Assembly: GCF_001704275.1 (NCBI RefSeq)
Contig: NZ_CP011533.1
Location: forward strand, 6,014,001-6,078,000
Length of the DNA: 64,000 nucleotides
Source of the DNA: Streptomyces noursei ATCC 11455
Lineage (GTDB): Bacteria > Actinomycetota > Actinomycetes > Streptomycetales > Streptomycetaceae
Direction of reading: 5' to 3'
Shown: in pieces, positions 36,732 to 45,069 of the stretch
Layout of the letters: every line of letters begins with the position of its first letter
Numbering within the stretch: the stretch's first letter is position 1
Translations under genes and position numbers: made by a program
Notes under the pieces: generated by a model
Told to the model about the DNA's origin: nothing
Database searches by the model: none
Seen by the model: only the letters and a program-made list of their open reading frames with translations

Positions 36732-37409
36732 ATGATCCGGGTGATGATCGTCGACGATGAAATTCTGCTGCGGTCGTGCATGCAGCGCATTCTGGAGAGC
36801 GAAGCGGACATCGAAGTGCCGGTCGCCTGCGACGGGCGGGAGGTCCGCGAAGCCGTGGCGGCGCACCGGCCCGACGTGGTCCTGCTCGACCTGCGCATGC
36901 CGGAGGTCGACGGACTCACCGCCCTCGAATGGATCCGGGCCCACCAGGACCCGCCCGCGGTCGCCGTCCTCACGACGTTCCTGCGGGACGAGGACATCGC
37001 GGCCGCGCTGCGCTCAGGTGCGGCAGGCTTCCTGCTGAAGGACGCGACACCGCAGGAACTCGCCGACGCCGTCCGGGTGTTGGCAGCGGGCGGAACCGTG
37101 CTCTCCCCGGCCGCGGCACGCATCGTCGTCGACGGCTACCTCGGCGCCGGTCCGCGCCACGGCGAGCGGGACCCGCGCCTGGACACGCTCACCGAGCGGG
37201 AGCTGCAGGTGCTCGAACTGCTGGGGGAGGGCCTGACCAACGCGGACATCGGGCGCCGACTGCTGCTGAGCGCCTCGACGGCGAAGGAGCACGTCAGCTC
37301 GATCCTGACGAAACTGGGGCTGGCCAATCGCGTCCAGGCCGCCGTGGCGGCACACCGCGCCGCCACGGAAGGCCACCTGCGTCCGTCGGCCCTGGCCGAG
37401 ACCCGCTGA
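36732..37409 (+). CDS. NarL/FixJ-type response regulator
   Basis: A 225-residue regulator. The receiver domain starts MIRVMIVDDEILL (acidic pair D8/D9), with the phosphoacceptor D53 in VVLLDLRMPEVDG, T/S in VAVLTTFLRDED and K in GFLLKDATP. The LuxR-type helix-turn-helix reads LTERELQVLELLGEGLTNAD followed by TAKEHVSSILTKLGLANRVQ. The partner is probably the sensor kinase encoded convergently at 38197-39564. Such a pair would control the lanthipeptide operon; known lantibiotic regulators such as NisR belong to a different (OmpR) family. The 134-base gap before it may hold its promoter. Confidence 0.93.
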   Translation: MIRVMIVDDEILLRSCMQRILESEADIEVPVACDGREVREAVAAHRPDVVLLDLRMPEVDGLTALEWIRAHQDPPAVAVLTTFLRDEDIAAALRSGAAGFLLKDATPQELADAVRVLAAGGTVLSPAAARIVVDGYLGAGPRHGERDPRLDTLTERELQVLELLGEGLTNADIGRRLLLSASTAKEHVSSILTKLGLANRVQAAVAAHRAATEGHLRPSALAETR

Positions 37410-37477
37410 ACGCCCGAACGGCGGCGGGCCGGCCCCCGAACCCATCCCCTCACCCCGCCGTTTGGAGTTGAACCACC

Positions 37478-38242
37478 ATGGCCCTCGGCAACGCGCTCTA
37501 CGACCGGAAACTGGCGAGCGTCTACGACCGCATGTACCCGATCGACCACGACACCGCCCAGGCGGTCGAGTTCGTGGCCGGCCGCACGCCGCCCGACGGG
37601 AGCATCCTGGAACTGGGCGTCGGCACCGGCCGGATCGCGGTTCCGCTCGCGGAGCGCGGCTTCCGGGTGCACGGCATCGACGGCTCCGAGGCCATGCTGG
37701 ACGAGCTGCACAAGCAGCACCCGCGGACCGCGGTGACCACCCAGTTCGGTGACTTCACCGAAGAAGGCACCGGCGGTGTCTTCGACACCGTGACCCTCCT
37801 GCTGAACACCTTCTTCGTCGCGATCACGAAGGAACAGCAGCTCGGCACCCTGCGACGGGTCCGCGAACAGCTCGCGCCCGAGGGCCGGTTCGTCCTGGAG
37901 GCGTTCGACCCGGCGCCGTACCACCACCTGGAGAAGCCGGACTTCTCGATGCGCCACCTCGACGAGCAGGCCGTCATGCTGGACACGCTCGCCGTGGACC
38001 GCTCGCAACAGCTCATGCTCTCGACGCACACCATCATCGACGGCGGAGCCCCGGCCACCCGTGAGCACGTACTGCGCTACGCCTTCCCCTTCGAGATCGA
38101 TCTGCTGGCCGAACTGTCCGGGCTACGGCTCGTCGAGCGCACGGAGGACTGGTGCGGCACCCCGTACACCTCCGCCAGCCTGCGACACGTGTCGGTCTAC
38201 GAGCGGGACCCCGACTCGCCCTGGGCGGCGGTCGCGGGCTGA
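37478..38242 (+). CDS. Class I SAM-dependent methyltransferase, candidate tailoring enzyme
   Basis: A 254-residue Rossmann methyltransferase. Motif I is SILELGVGTGRIAVPLAERG, with the acidic residue of the next strand in HGIDGSEAML; the post-I region and the late RLVERTEDWCGTPY strand are typical of small-molecule or peptide N/O-methyltransferases. It lies between the response regulator and the kinase of the lanthipeptide cluster. Methylation of the peptide N-terminus or of a side chain is a reasonable guess, comparable to methyltransferases of other RiPP pathways. TTGGAGTTG near 37460 is the likely ribosome site. The last 46 bases overlap the convergent kinase gene. Confidence 0.85.
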   Translation: MALGNALYDRKLASVYDRMYPIDHDTAQAVEFVAGRTPPDGSILELGVGTGRIAVPLAERGFRVHGIDGSEAMLDELHKQHPRTAVTTQFGDFTEEGTGGVFDTVTLLLNTFFVAITKEQQLGTLRRVREQLAPEGRFVLEAFDPAPYHHLEKPDFSMRHLDEQAVMLDTLAVDRSQQLMLSTHTIIDGGAPATREHVLRYAFPFEIDLLAELSGLRLVERTEDWCGTPYTSASLRHVSVYERDPDSPWAAVAG

Positions 38243-39564
38243 TCGCCCGGCGCCGGCCCCGACGCGGGGGGAGCGGCAGGCCCGAGCGGCAACTCGGCGC
38301 GCACCACGAACCCGCCGTCCGCAGTGGCCTCCGCCCGGAACACGCCGCCGACGAGAGTGACGCGTTCCCTCAACCCGGCGAGGCCGTAGCCGCTCGCGGG
38401 CACGTCGAGCACGGGGGCGACCGGCGGAGGCGTCCGGGGTGCCGGCTGGTTACGGACCTCGACGACGAGCGCGTCGCCCCCGGCCGAGGGGCGTACGGAG
38501 GCGGCGACCGGGGCACCGGGAGCGTGCTTGCGGACGTTGGTGAGCGCCTCCTGAACCGTTCGGTAGGCGGCTCGTTCCACGGAGGGGGCGATGGTGTGGG
38601 CCTCCAGAGCACCACAGTCGAGCGTCGCGTCCAGGCGGGCTTCCTCCACCAGGGTCGGCACGTTGCGGAGCCGGGCGTCCGTCCCGTCCGCCCGGCTCGG
38701 CCCGTGCCGTAGAACGCCGACGATCTCCCGCAGCTCCGCCATGGCGTCGGCGCTGCGGCGGCGTATGGTCTCGGCATCCCGCCGGACGGTGTCGTCGGGG
38801 GCGGTCGCCCACAGGGCGCCGGACTGCGCGGCGATGATGCCCAGGTGGTACGAAACGCTGTCGTGCATCTCGCGGGCCATACGGGTGCGCTCCTCCGCCA
38901 CGGCCCGCTCGGCTTCCAGACGGCGGCCGTGCGCCTGGGAGGCGATCAGGTCCGCGAGCCGGGCCCGCAGCTCGGAGCGGGTGCGAAAGAGCAGCCCGAG
39001 CCCGGCGGGGCCGACGCTGAACATGAGAGCCACCTCGACCACGAACAGATGGTGGCTCCAGTCCACCGCCCCGCCGTCGAGGTCGTAACCGGACCACATG
39101 GTCGCCGCGAACAGCGCGGCCGTCGCGACGCCGACGACGGCACGGCGGGCGGTCCTGGACGCCACCGTGAACATGGCGATCATGGGAGCCAGCCACAGGT
39201 GGCCGGTGGCCATGGACGGCAAGGTGGCGAACAGCACGGTCACCGGGAAGCGGCGGCGCAGCACCAACGCGAACAGCGACGGCGGGCACACGAGCGCCGA
39301 GAGCCCGTCGAGCGCATCGTAGAGAGTCAGCAACTCCGCGGTGGCCGCCGCGACGACCACCCCGTCGACAGCGAACGCAGCACGGCGGGAACCCCCCTCC
39401 CCGCCCACCCCCTCACCACGAAACCGGAAGAACGCCCCACTCCGGAACCAGCCCCTGCCCCGGAACCAGCCCCTGCCCCGGAACCAGGATCCGCCCGGAA
39501 ACAAAGCTCTGCCCCGAAACAAGGCTCTGCCCCGCGAGAAGAATCCGCGCCCGGTAGTGCTCAT
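38197..39564 (-). CDS. NarL-system sensor histidine kinase
   Basis: A 455-residue HisKA_3 kinase. After an R/G/F-rich N-terminus it has four to five membrane helices (residues ~60-190), a coiled linker, the dimerisation box MAREMHDSVSYHLGIIAAQS with the phosphoacceptor His (~232), and a HATPase_c domain with YRTVQEALTNVRKHA and SGYGLAGLRERV. The ATG at 39564 has GGGGGAG upstream. It pairs with the response regulator at 36732-37409. The first 40 residues are encoded by an 18-bp tandem repeat and read WFRGRGWFRGRGWF, which is odd for a kinase. The 3' end overlaps the methyltransferase gene tail to tail. Confidence 0.9.
   Translation of the reverse strand: MSTTGRGFFSRGRALFRGRALFPGGSWFRGRGWFRGRGWFRSGAFFRFRGEGVGGEGGSRRAAFAVDGVVVAAATAELLTLYDALDGLSALVCPPSLFALVLRRRFPVTVLFATLPSMATGHLWLAPMIAMFTVASRTARRAVVGVATAALFAATMWSGYDLDGGAVDWSHHLFVVEVALMFSVGPAGLGLLFRTRSELRARLADLIASQAHGRRLEAERAVAEERTRMAREMHDSVSYHLGIIAAQSGALWATAPDDTVRRDAETIRRRSADAMAELREIVGVLRHGPSRADGTDARLRNVPTLVEEARLDATLDCGALEAHTIAPSVERAAYRTVQEALTNVRKHAPGAPVAASVRPSAGGDALVVEVRNQPAPRTPPPVAPVLDVPASGYGLAGLRERVTLVGGVFRAEATADGGFVVRAELPLGPAAPPASGPAPGDQPATAAQGESGSRS
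39442..39531 (-). repeat. Five imperfect 18-bp tandem repeats in the kinase 5' region
   Basis: Two exact units (39442-39459 and 39460-39477) are followed by three diverged ones, each beginning CCGGAA or similar. They encode F/W-R-G-R-x repeats in the kinase N-terminus. Confidence 0.75.
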
Positions 39565-40048
39565 CGCTGCTCCCCCGATTTCACGGGCCAAAGACATCCG
39601 GATCCACGGATTCTCGGTTGCGATGCCCCTGCCCATGCCCATGCCCGCGGCCGACTGAAGAGCCGGGACGGTCCCGGGAAACCCCGAGAATCTTCCACCC
39701 CGCATTCTAGAAGATTGCGAAAATCCCCCAGATTTCGGCCTTACCCGCCCCGACCACAACCGAACAGCCACACCCAGCCACGAAGCCCCAGGGCCCCGCC
39801 CGAACCAGACCCTTGCCCGGCCCAGCCGCCTGCCAGGCCCAGACCTGTGGAAACGAACCGAACCCTTCCACTCCGGGTGCGCCCCACGCAGGACTCAAAC
39901 CTGCGGCCAGCAGGCAGCCCCCCGATGCGACAGCCTCCTGCACGCCCGGACCTACGCTTCCCGCGAGCGCGAAGCGTACGCGACAAGAACAGCACCCCTG
40001 AGGCCACAACCCACCCCCCCCGAGACCTCAGCGCGCCACACCACACCC
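39565..40048. other. Intergenic region between the kinase and the AICE, with a tRNA-like relic
   Basis: No gene is supported in these 484 bases. At 39879-39909 the sequence GCGCCCCACGCAGGACTC followed by AAACCTGCGGCCA matches most positions of the T-arm and 3' end of the tRNA-Arg at 62533, but with several changes and no anticodon arm. It may be the remnant of an older attachment site. A/T-rich sequence near 39705-39740 probably includes the kinase promoter. Confidence 0.5.
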
Positions 40049-40144
40049 CTCTGACCAGCAAAAAGACCCTCCCGAAGGAGGGTCTGGTCTGGCGCCCCCG
40101 GCAGGACTCGAACCTGCGGCCAAGTGCTTAGAAGGCACCTGCTC
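40049..40144. repeat. attL: 96-bp direct repeat with displaced 3' part of tRNA-Arg
   Basis: This segment is identical over 96 bases to 62492-62587. It contains the tRNA terminator hairpin (about 40060-40085) and the 3' 55 bases of the tRNA-Arg (40090-40144), ending inside the D-arm side of the gene. Sequence diverges immediately on both sides. This is the duplicated attachment site left when the AICE integrated. Confidence 0.93.
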
Positions 40145-40568
40145 CGTGTCCTGTCCAGGTCGCTCTGACCTGGGGTTTCTCTCGATAGGCGCCTGCCGCC
40201 GCGACCGCTTCGACACACATTCGACAGGAAGCTGCCTTATGACAGCAATTCGCGGCGGTGAGCACAGAGAAAGTTGTCTTCGACGACTGCACTCTACCGA
40301 GAGGGCTTGCGGCCCTGGTGGCCGGCCGAACGATCACTCGAAGGGTGCCCTGGGCCCGGGTGCTGGACTCAAGCCACCGTGGACGGTCGCTGACAGCGGA
40401 GCTGGCATCGGTGACCCATGACAGACATGGCACGCACCCAACTGACCTGCTGAACAGCGGATTTACCGCCTCGAACAGCTGACGCCTCATAGACTGTGAG
40501 GCGCTGAGCAGAGACAATCAGTGAAGTCCAGGTATCCGTGGCGCAGCAGGTGGGGGGATCGAAAGGGC
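40145..40568. other. Left-end AICE non-coding region with two small dyads
   Basis: No gene is convincing here. CCAGGTC-GCTCT-GACCTGG (40155-40173) is a 7-bp hairpin ten bases inside attL and could be an integrase or excisionase arm site. CGCCTCA-TAGACTG-TGAGGCG (40483-40503), 65 bases before the ATPase gene, is a 7-bp inverted repeat that could be an operator. A 74-codon frame at 40258-40482 has no recognisable motif. Confidence 0.45.
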
Positions 40569-43223
40569 ATGTCAGACTTCGTGAGCGGCGAGGCGGAGCA
40601 GCTGGCCTTCGGCGAGGTGCAGGCCGTGAGTATCAGCCCTGCTCCCTTCGTGGCTGCCGCACGTGAAGCAACGGATCTCGTGCCAGTAAGAATCTCACTG
40701 GCCATTATTGAGCGATTTTCTGAAGGCTTGTACAGCTCTCCCAACAAAACCTTCGAAGAGCTCGTATCGAACTCGTATGACGCTGGAGCCGAACACGTTT
40801 GGGTGTACATGCCGAGTGACCTGTCTGCCCCGCATGCGTCGATCTTAGTGATTGACGATGGCGAGTCCATGGATGTTCAAGGGTTACAGGATCTGTGGCG
40901 AATCGGGAAGTCGCGGAAGCGCGAGGAGGGGCGACAGAGGAAACGGGAGCCGATCGGCAAGTTCGGCATCGGCAAACTCGCGACTTACGTTCTAGCTGAA
41001 GAGCTAACGTACCTCGTCCTTAAGGACGGTGTATATCGCGCCGTTACTATGGATTATCAGATGGTTCAGGGGGACATGAGTGAGCCCCACACCTTGAACC
41101 TTGAAGTAGTGGAGCTGACACAGGACGAGGCAAAAGAGGCGCTACTTTCAAACTTGCATGATTATGGCGTCCGCATGAAGACGGTTTTGGAAGTCCTGTT
41201 TCCCGACGACGGGGCTGGTCCCGAGAACTGGACTGCCGCCGTGATGACGCGGCTCAAGAAGCCGGCCCAGGGTATCCAGCAGGGGAGGTTGAAGTGGGTT
41301 TTGTCTAGCGCCATCCCACTTAATCCCTCTTTCAACCTTTACTACAATGGTGATTCCATTGAGGCGTCTAAGGCGCAAGGAGAGGTAATCTGGCGGTTCA
41401 CCGTCGGTGAGTCGGAGGAATCTCTGCCTCCTGAGAGGAGGATTGGTAAGGCCGGTAGTTCCAAGGTTGATGGCGGCGAAGTGCCGGCGTACACACTCCC
41501 TCTGGCTGGAAAGGTCTGGGGGCAGGCCCAGTTGTTCTCGGATTCTCTACAGAAAGGGAATAGTGAGAAGTTGGGTCGCAGCCACGGATTCTTTGTTCGG
41601 GTTCGAAATCGCTTAATTAACCTTGATGATCCCACATTCAATGTGGGCCCAGAGCTCAGGCATGGGACGCTGACACGGTTCAATATGGTTATTAACGCGG
41701 ATGACCTCGATGAGCTAGTCGCAAGCCCGCGTGAAAGCATTCGAGACTCGCCTGAGGTTCGAGAGCTAAAAGAATACATGCTCGCGGTATTCAACAGGGC
41801 TCGATCCATGCTATCGGCTCTCGATGAAAAAGATCGTCTTCCTGTGCTAACCCAGCAGGGGCGCATCTCAAACCCACCCCCGGGGCTTACGCAAGGACCT
41901 CTCAGGAGGATGCTGCGTAGAGCAGCGCAGGGTGACGCTGCCGTACGTGACTCTTTGGGTATTAAGCCCGACGAGAATGCGCTCCCTGGTGAGGTGTTTG
42001 ATCAAGACGAGCGGCACGAGGTGCTTGAACAGATCCTCGTTGAGCCCTCCAGCGAAGATGGGCGGCTGATCTCTTATGATCCTCGGCGGCGGGCTGCAGT
42101 AATCAATCAAGCGCATCCCTTCATCAGCAACTATATTGACAACAAGGGAACGCAGGAAGCTCTTCAGTTACTCGGTTTGACGGAGTTGCTGACTCAGGCT
42201 TATATGCTGGACGAGAGCATCGATGCGGTTACTGTCAATCGCATCATGAAACGGCGTGACGCATTTCTCCGGGATCTTGTTAGTTACCACCCCCGGACTG
42301 CTCCGGTTGTTGCGAAGAATCTTCGCGAAGCCAGTAACGATGAGAAACTTCTGGAGGATGCGGTTGCGGACGCACTCTCCATCATGGGGTACCACGTCCA
42401 GCGGGTAGGCGGGGGTGGGACTCCTGACGGAATCGCTACGGTTCGTCTGGGGCGTCGTAATGGTGGGAAGAGCGAGAGCTACGCTCTGACCTACGATGCG
42501 AAGTCGAGTGGTTCTGACGCTCGGCGAATGCTGGATCCGGATAGCAAACAGCCGTCAGGCAAGACGCCGCGGATTCAGGCAGGTACCGCTCGCACCTCTG
42601 TCCTGCGGGTCCACCGTGAGAGGGCCGCCGGACAGTTCAAGTTGGAGATAGCCCCAAGCTACACTTTGCTCGTTGCTCCTGGTTTCCAAGGTGATGGCGA
42701 TGAGAAGGCCCTCATTGGTGACATCTGTAGGAACGACGGGATTACGCCTATCACGGTGGAGGACCTCGCTCGGTTGGTTGAGCTTTTCCCTCTGCGCAGG
42801 CTATCGCCCCTAAAGCTAAGGGAAATGTTCTATCTGCATACTCCCGATGCGGTGAGAGATTTCGTCAATAAGATCGATGAACAGGAACCACCTGAGGCGC
42901 CCCCTGTCACAGAAGTGATCGACCTTCTTGTGCAGTATTCAGAGCGTCGTACACCAGTTACAGTCGATACCATCATGACTGCCGTGTACGAGCGTAGAGG
43001 GATTGACCTTGACCGCGACGAAGTGACTGCGATCGTAAGAGGTCTGGCTGCCCTGGCGCCGGTAACCATGTACTTCGATGGGCAGTTGGTTGCGCTTAAC
43101 GCGACCCCGCAGGGACTCCTGGGTGAACTCACGCAGACGCTGGGAGAGTACCCGCACCGTATGAGCGATGCCTATAGGAGCGCTGTGCCTGTACCGAGGC
43201 AGCGAGATGGAGATGAAAAATGA
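40569..43223 (+). CDS. MORC/MutL-like GHKL ATPase fused to a PD-(D/E)XK-like nuclease domain
   Basis: An 884-residue protein. The N-terminal Bergerat ATPase fold shows FEELVSNSYDAGA (E64, N68, D71), VIDDGESM (D96-G98) and GKFGIGKLATY (G130-K136), with a downstream S5-like region. At residues ~590-650 a restriction-type core is visible: helix LLEDAVADALSIMGY, then TPDGIA (D620) and ALTYDAKSS (D643, K645), matching PD-(D/E)XK. The C-terminal ~180 residues look like winged-helix segments. It overlaps a DNA methyltransferase gene (ATGA), indicating a restriction-modification-like pair. Codon use is less GC-biased than neighbours and at least four TTA codons occur (codons 93, 106, 349, 534). The ATG at 40569 is preferred; a GTG at 40521 would add 16 residues. 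Confidence 0.85.
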   Translation: MSDFVSGEAEQLAFGEVQAVSISPAPFVAAAREATDLVPVRISLAIIERFSEGLYSSPNKTFEELVSNSYDAGAEHVWVYMPSDLSAPHASILVIDDGESMDVQGLQDLWRIGKSRKREEGRQRKREPIGKFGIGKLATYVLAEELTYLVLKDGVYRAVTMDYQMVQGDMSEPHTLNLEVVELTQDEAKEALLSNLHDYGVRMKTVLEVLFPDDGAGPENWTAAVMTRLKKPAQGIQQGRLKWVLSSAIPLNPSFNLYYNGDSIEASKAQGEVIWRFTVGESEESLPPERRIGKAGSSKVDGGEVPAYTLPLAGKVWGQAQLFSDSLQKGNSEKLGRSHGFFVRVRNRLINLDDPTFNVGPELRHGTLTRFNMVINADDLDELVASPRESIRDSPEVRELKEYMLAVFNRARSMLSALDEKDRLPVLTQQGRISNPPPGLTQGPLRRMLRRAAQGDAAVRDSLGIKPDENALPGEVFDQDERHEVLEQILVEPSSEDGRLISYDPRRRAAVINQAHPFISNYIDNKGTQEALQLLGLTELLTQAYMLDESIDAVTVNRIMKRRDAFLRDLVSYHPRTAPVVAKNLREASNDEKLLEDAVADALSIMGYHVQRVGGGGTPDGIATVRLGRRNGGKSESYALTYDAKSSGSDARRMLDPDSKQPSGKTPRIQAGTARTSVLRVHRERAAGQFKLEIAPSYTLLVAPGFQGDGDEKALIGDICRNDGITPITVEDLARLVELFPLRRLSPLKLREMFYLHTPDAVRDFVNKIDEQEPPEAPPVTEVIDLLVQYSERRTPVTVDTIMTAVYERRGIDLDRDEVTAIVRGLAALAPVTMYFDGQLVALNATPQGLLGELTQTLGEYPHRMSDAYRSAVPVPRQRDGDEK

Positions 43224-44395
43224 TCGTTACTCGGCCGGCTGTGCATCCCTTTCCTGCCCGAATGGCTCCGGAGTTGGCGGCAGCCAAGGTATCTCACCTC
43301 ACAGGAAAAGCGGTTGTCTTGGATCCCATGATGGGATCCGGGACTTTTCCGCTTACTGCGGCCCGATCTGGTCACAAAGCGTTCGGCTGCGACACGGATC
43401 CCTTGGCTCTTGTGATCGCACACACCCTTGCGAACAACTACGAACTCGATGAGTTCGTGGCCGAGGCGGCCGCTGTTGTGCAGAGAGCGCGGGATGCCCG
43501 AGGGGTTGACATTATCGTTGATCCTGAGACGTCGAAATTTATTGACTTTTGGTTCGACGCGGACGCGCGGATGAGCCTAGCCGCTTTGGCATCTTCGATA
43601 GACCGCAGCCCTCGCCATCTAGTGGCACCTCTATGGTGCGCATTTTCTCGTCTGATCATTGCGAAGGATGCCGGTGCCTCTCGCGCGCGGGATGTATCGC
43701 ATTCGCGTCCGCATAGAGTGCGAGACGCGGCCTCTTTTGATCCTATCGAAAAGTTCGAGTCCTCAGCCCTCGCTGTCGTGAAACGAGTGGCCTCCACTCG
43801 TGAGGAAAGCGACTCGACGGGTGGTCTTGCTTCACCGACGATAGTGCGCGCTGATGCGCGGAGGTTGCCGTTCAGGGCTGCCTCGGTGGATGCGGTTATG
43901 ACCAGCCCGCCGTATCTCATCGCTATCGATTACCTGCGAGGTCATCGGATGAGTCTGGTCTGGATGGGCTATTCCATCGCGTACTTGCGCCGCTTGCGCT
44001 CTGGAAATATTGGTTCAGAAGCTGGACTGCACGTTAACCCCGACCTTGAGCAAGTTGTTCAAGCCTCATATTCTGGAGATCTCCCAGAGCGAAGTCGTCG
44101 AATCATCGGACGTTATGTTCGCGATATGGATCAGGTGATGTCTGAGGTTGCTAGAGTCGTTAAGGCTGGTGGCCCGGTATCCCTTGTCTTGGCAAATGCC
44201 CGTATGAATGGCGTGGACATCTCGATTGAGGAAATTCTCCTGCGGGTGGCCAGTCGGAGTGGCCTTTCGCAAACTGGCCGACTATCTCGCCCGCTGCCTG
44301 AAAGTCGGCGTTATCTACCGCCGCCAAAGGAATCGACTGGGGCTCTTGATGGAAGGATGAAGGAGGAAGTTATTTTGACCTTCGAGCGTGTCTGA
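43220..44395 (+). CDS. N4-cytosine/N6-adenine DNA methyltransferase
   Basis: A 391-residue methyltransferase. The N-terminal AVHPFPARMAPELA resembles motif X, motif I (SAM binding) is LDPMMGSGTF at residues 34-43, and motif IV is MTSPPYLIAIDY at ~227-236; the SPPY tetrapeptide marks amino-group methylation of C or A. A ~110-residue region between motifs I and IV may recognise DNA. The C-terminus has VVKAGGPVSLVLANARM. It presumably protects sites cleaved by the upstream ATPase-nuclease and is translated with it. G+C is lower than in the element backbone (a 60-base sample at 41641 in the partner gene counts 33 G+C), pointing to separate acquisition. Confidence 0.88.
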   Translation: MIVTRPAVHPFPARMAPELAAAKVSHLTGKAVVLDPMMGSGTFPLTAARSGHKAFGCDTDPLALVIAHTLANNYELDEFVAEAAAVVQRARDARGVDIIVDPETSKFIDFWFDADARMSLAALASSIDRSPRHLVAPLWCAFSRLIIAKDAGASRARDVSHSRPHRVRDAASFDPIEKFESSALAVVKRVASTREESDSTGGLASPTIVRADARRLPFRAASVDAVMTSPPYLIAIDYLRGHRMSLVWMGYSIAYLRRLRSGNIGSEAGLHVNPDLEQVVQASYSGDLPERSRRIIGRYVRDMDQVMSEVARVVKAGGPVSLVLANARMNGVDISIEEILLRVASRSGLSQTGRLSRPLPESRRYLPPPKESTGALDGRMKEEVILTFERV

Positions 44396-44523
44396 AGCCG
44401 ACTTCCTCAGTCGTCGTGAACCCCTCTTTAACATCAGGCAGTTGATTGCTGAGAGTGTTGTACTGGTACCGGTGCCGGCTGGGCCTGAGTGGGGAGCGGT
44501 AGGGGCGCGTTCAGCCGGGCAAG

Positions 44524-44586
44524 GTTGTTAGATAGCGGACTTCTGGGGCGTGCGAAGCTTGCCTTGGCGCACCAAAATCTAACGAC
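44524..44586. promoter_or_regulatory. Inverted repeat upstream of the GntR gene
   Basis: GTTGTTAGAT (44524-44533) and ATCTAACGAC (44577-44586) are complementary at nine of ten positions and end just before the GntR start at 44592. This is a plausible operator pair for autoregulation. Confidence 0.45.
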
Positions 44587-44591
44587 GCACC

Positions 44592-45059
44592 ATGCCGAAT
44601 GAGGGAGGCCCAGTGCCGCAAGCCAGTCCGCGAGGTACGTACTTGCAGATCTCGGAGTCTCTGCGACAGAAGATCGAGAAGGGCAAGATCAGCGAGGCGC
44701 TGCCTTCCGAGGCTGAGCTGATGCGCACTTACGGCGTCGGGCGTAGCACGATCGGGCGGGCGCTCAAGGCGCTGAAGGCCGACGGCGTGATCGAGTCCGT
44801 CCAGGGCGCAGGGTGGTACGTGGCCGGGACAGGGGACCGCCGGCCGCTCGTGGACAAGGTCGTGGATCTTCTCCGGGCGGACGGGGTCCAGGTGGGCGAC
44901 GCCTTCCCCTCCGAGAAGGAACTGTGCGAGCGGTTCGGGGTCTCTCGTACGGCGGTGCGCTCCGCGATCGCGCAGTTGGAGGGGCGAGGGTTGGTCGCGA
45001 TGGGCGCCAACCGCCGGCGGCAGGTGCGCGCCCTCCCGGCCGGCCGAAGTCACCCGTAG
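44592..45059 (+). CDS. GntR-family regulator with two winged helices (KorSA-like)
   Basis: A 155-residue protein with two tandem GntR DNA-binding domains. The first is YLQISESLRQKIEKGKI, then LPSEAELMRTYGVGRSTIGR. The second is RPLVDKVVDLLRADGVQVGD, then FPSEKELCERFGVSRTAVRS. There is no effector domain. Similar regulators (KorSA) repress pra and thereby replication and transfer in pSAM2-type elements. The ATG at 44592 lacks a good ribosome site; a GTG at 44613 with GAGGGAGG just upstream is an alternative. It is followed 10 bases later by an HD-domain gene. Confidence 0.82.
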   Translation: MPNEGGPVPQASPRGTYLQISESLRQKIEKGKISEALPSEAELMRTYGVGRSTIGRALKALKADGVIESVQGAGWYVAGTGDRRPLVDKVVDLLRADGVQVGDAFPSEKELCERFGVSRTAVRSAIAQLEGRGLVAMGANRRRQVRALPAGRSHP

Positions 45060-45069
45060 CCTGGGTGTC

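Noticed and set aside
38845..40131. Long + strand frame ending in a PRQDSNLRPSA peptide
   Set aside because: The ending is translated tRNA-Arg sequence in attL, a known source of spurious proteins; the frame also runs antisense to the kinase gene.
40258..40482. 74-codon frame just inside attL
   Set aside because: No recognisable motif and weak start context; coding potential looks no better than other frames there.
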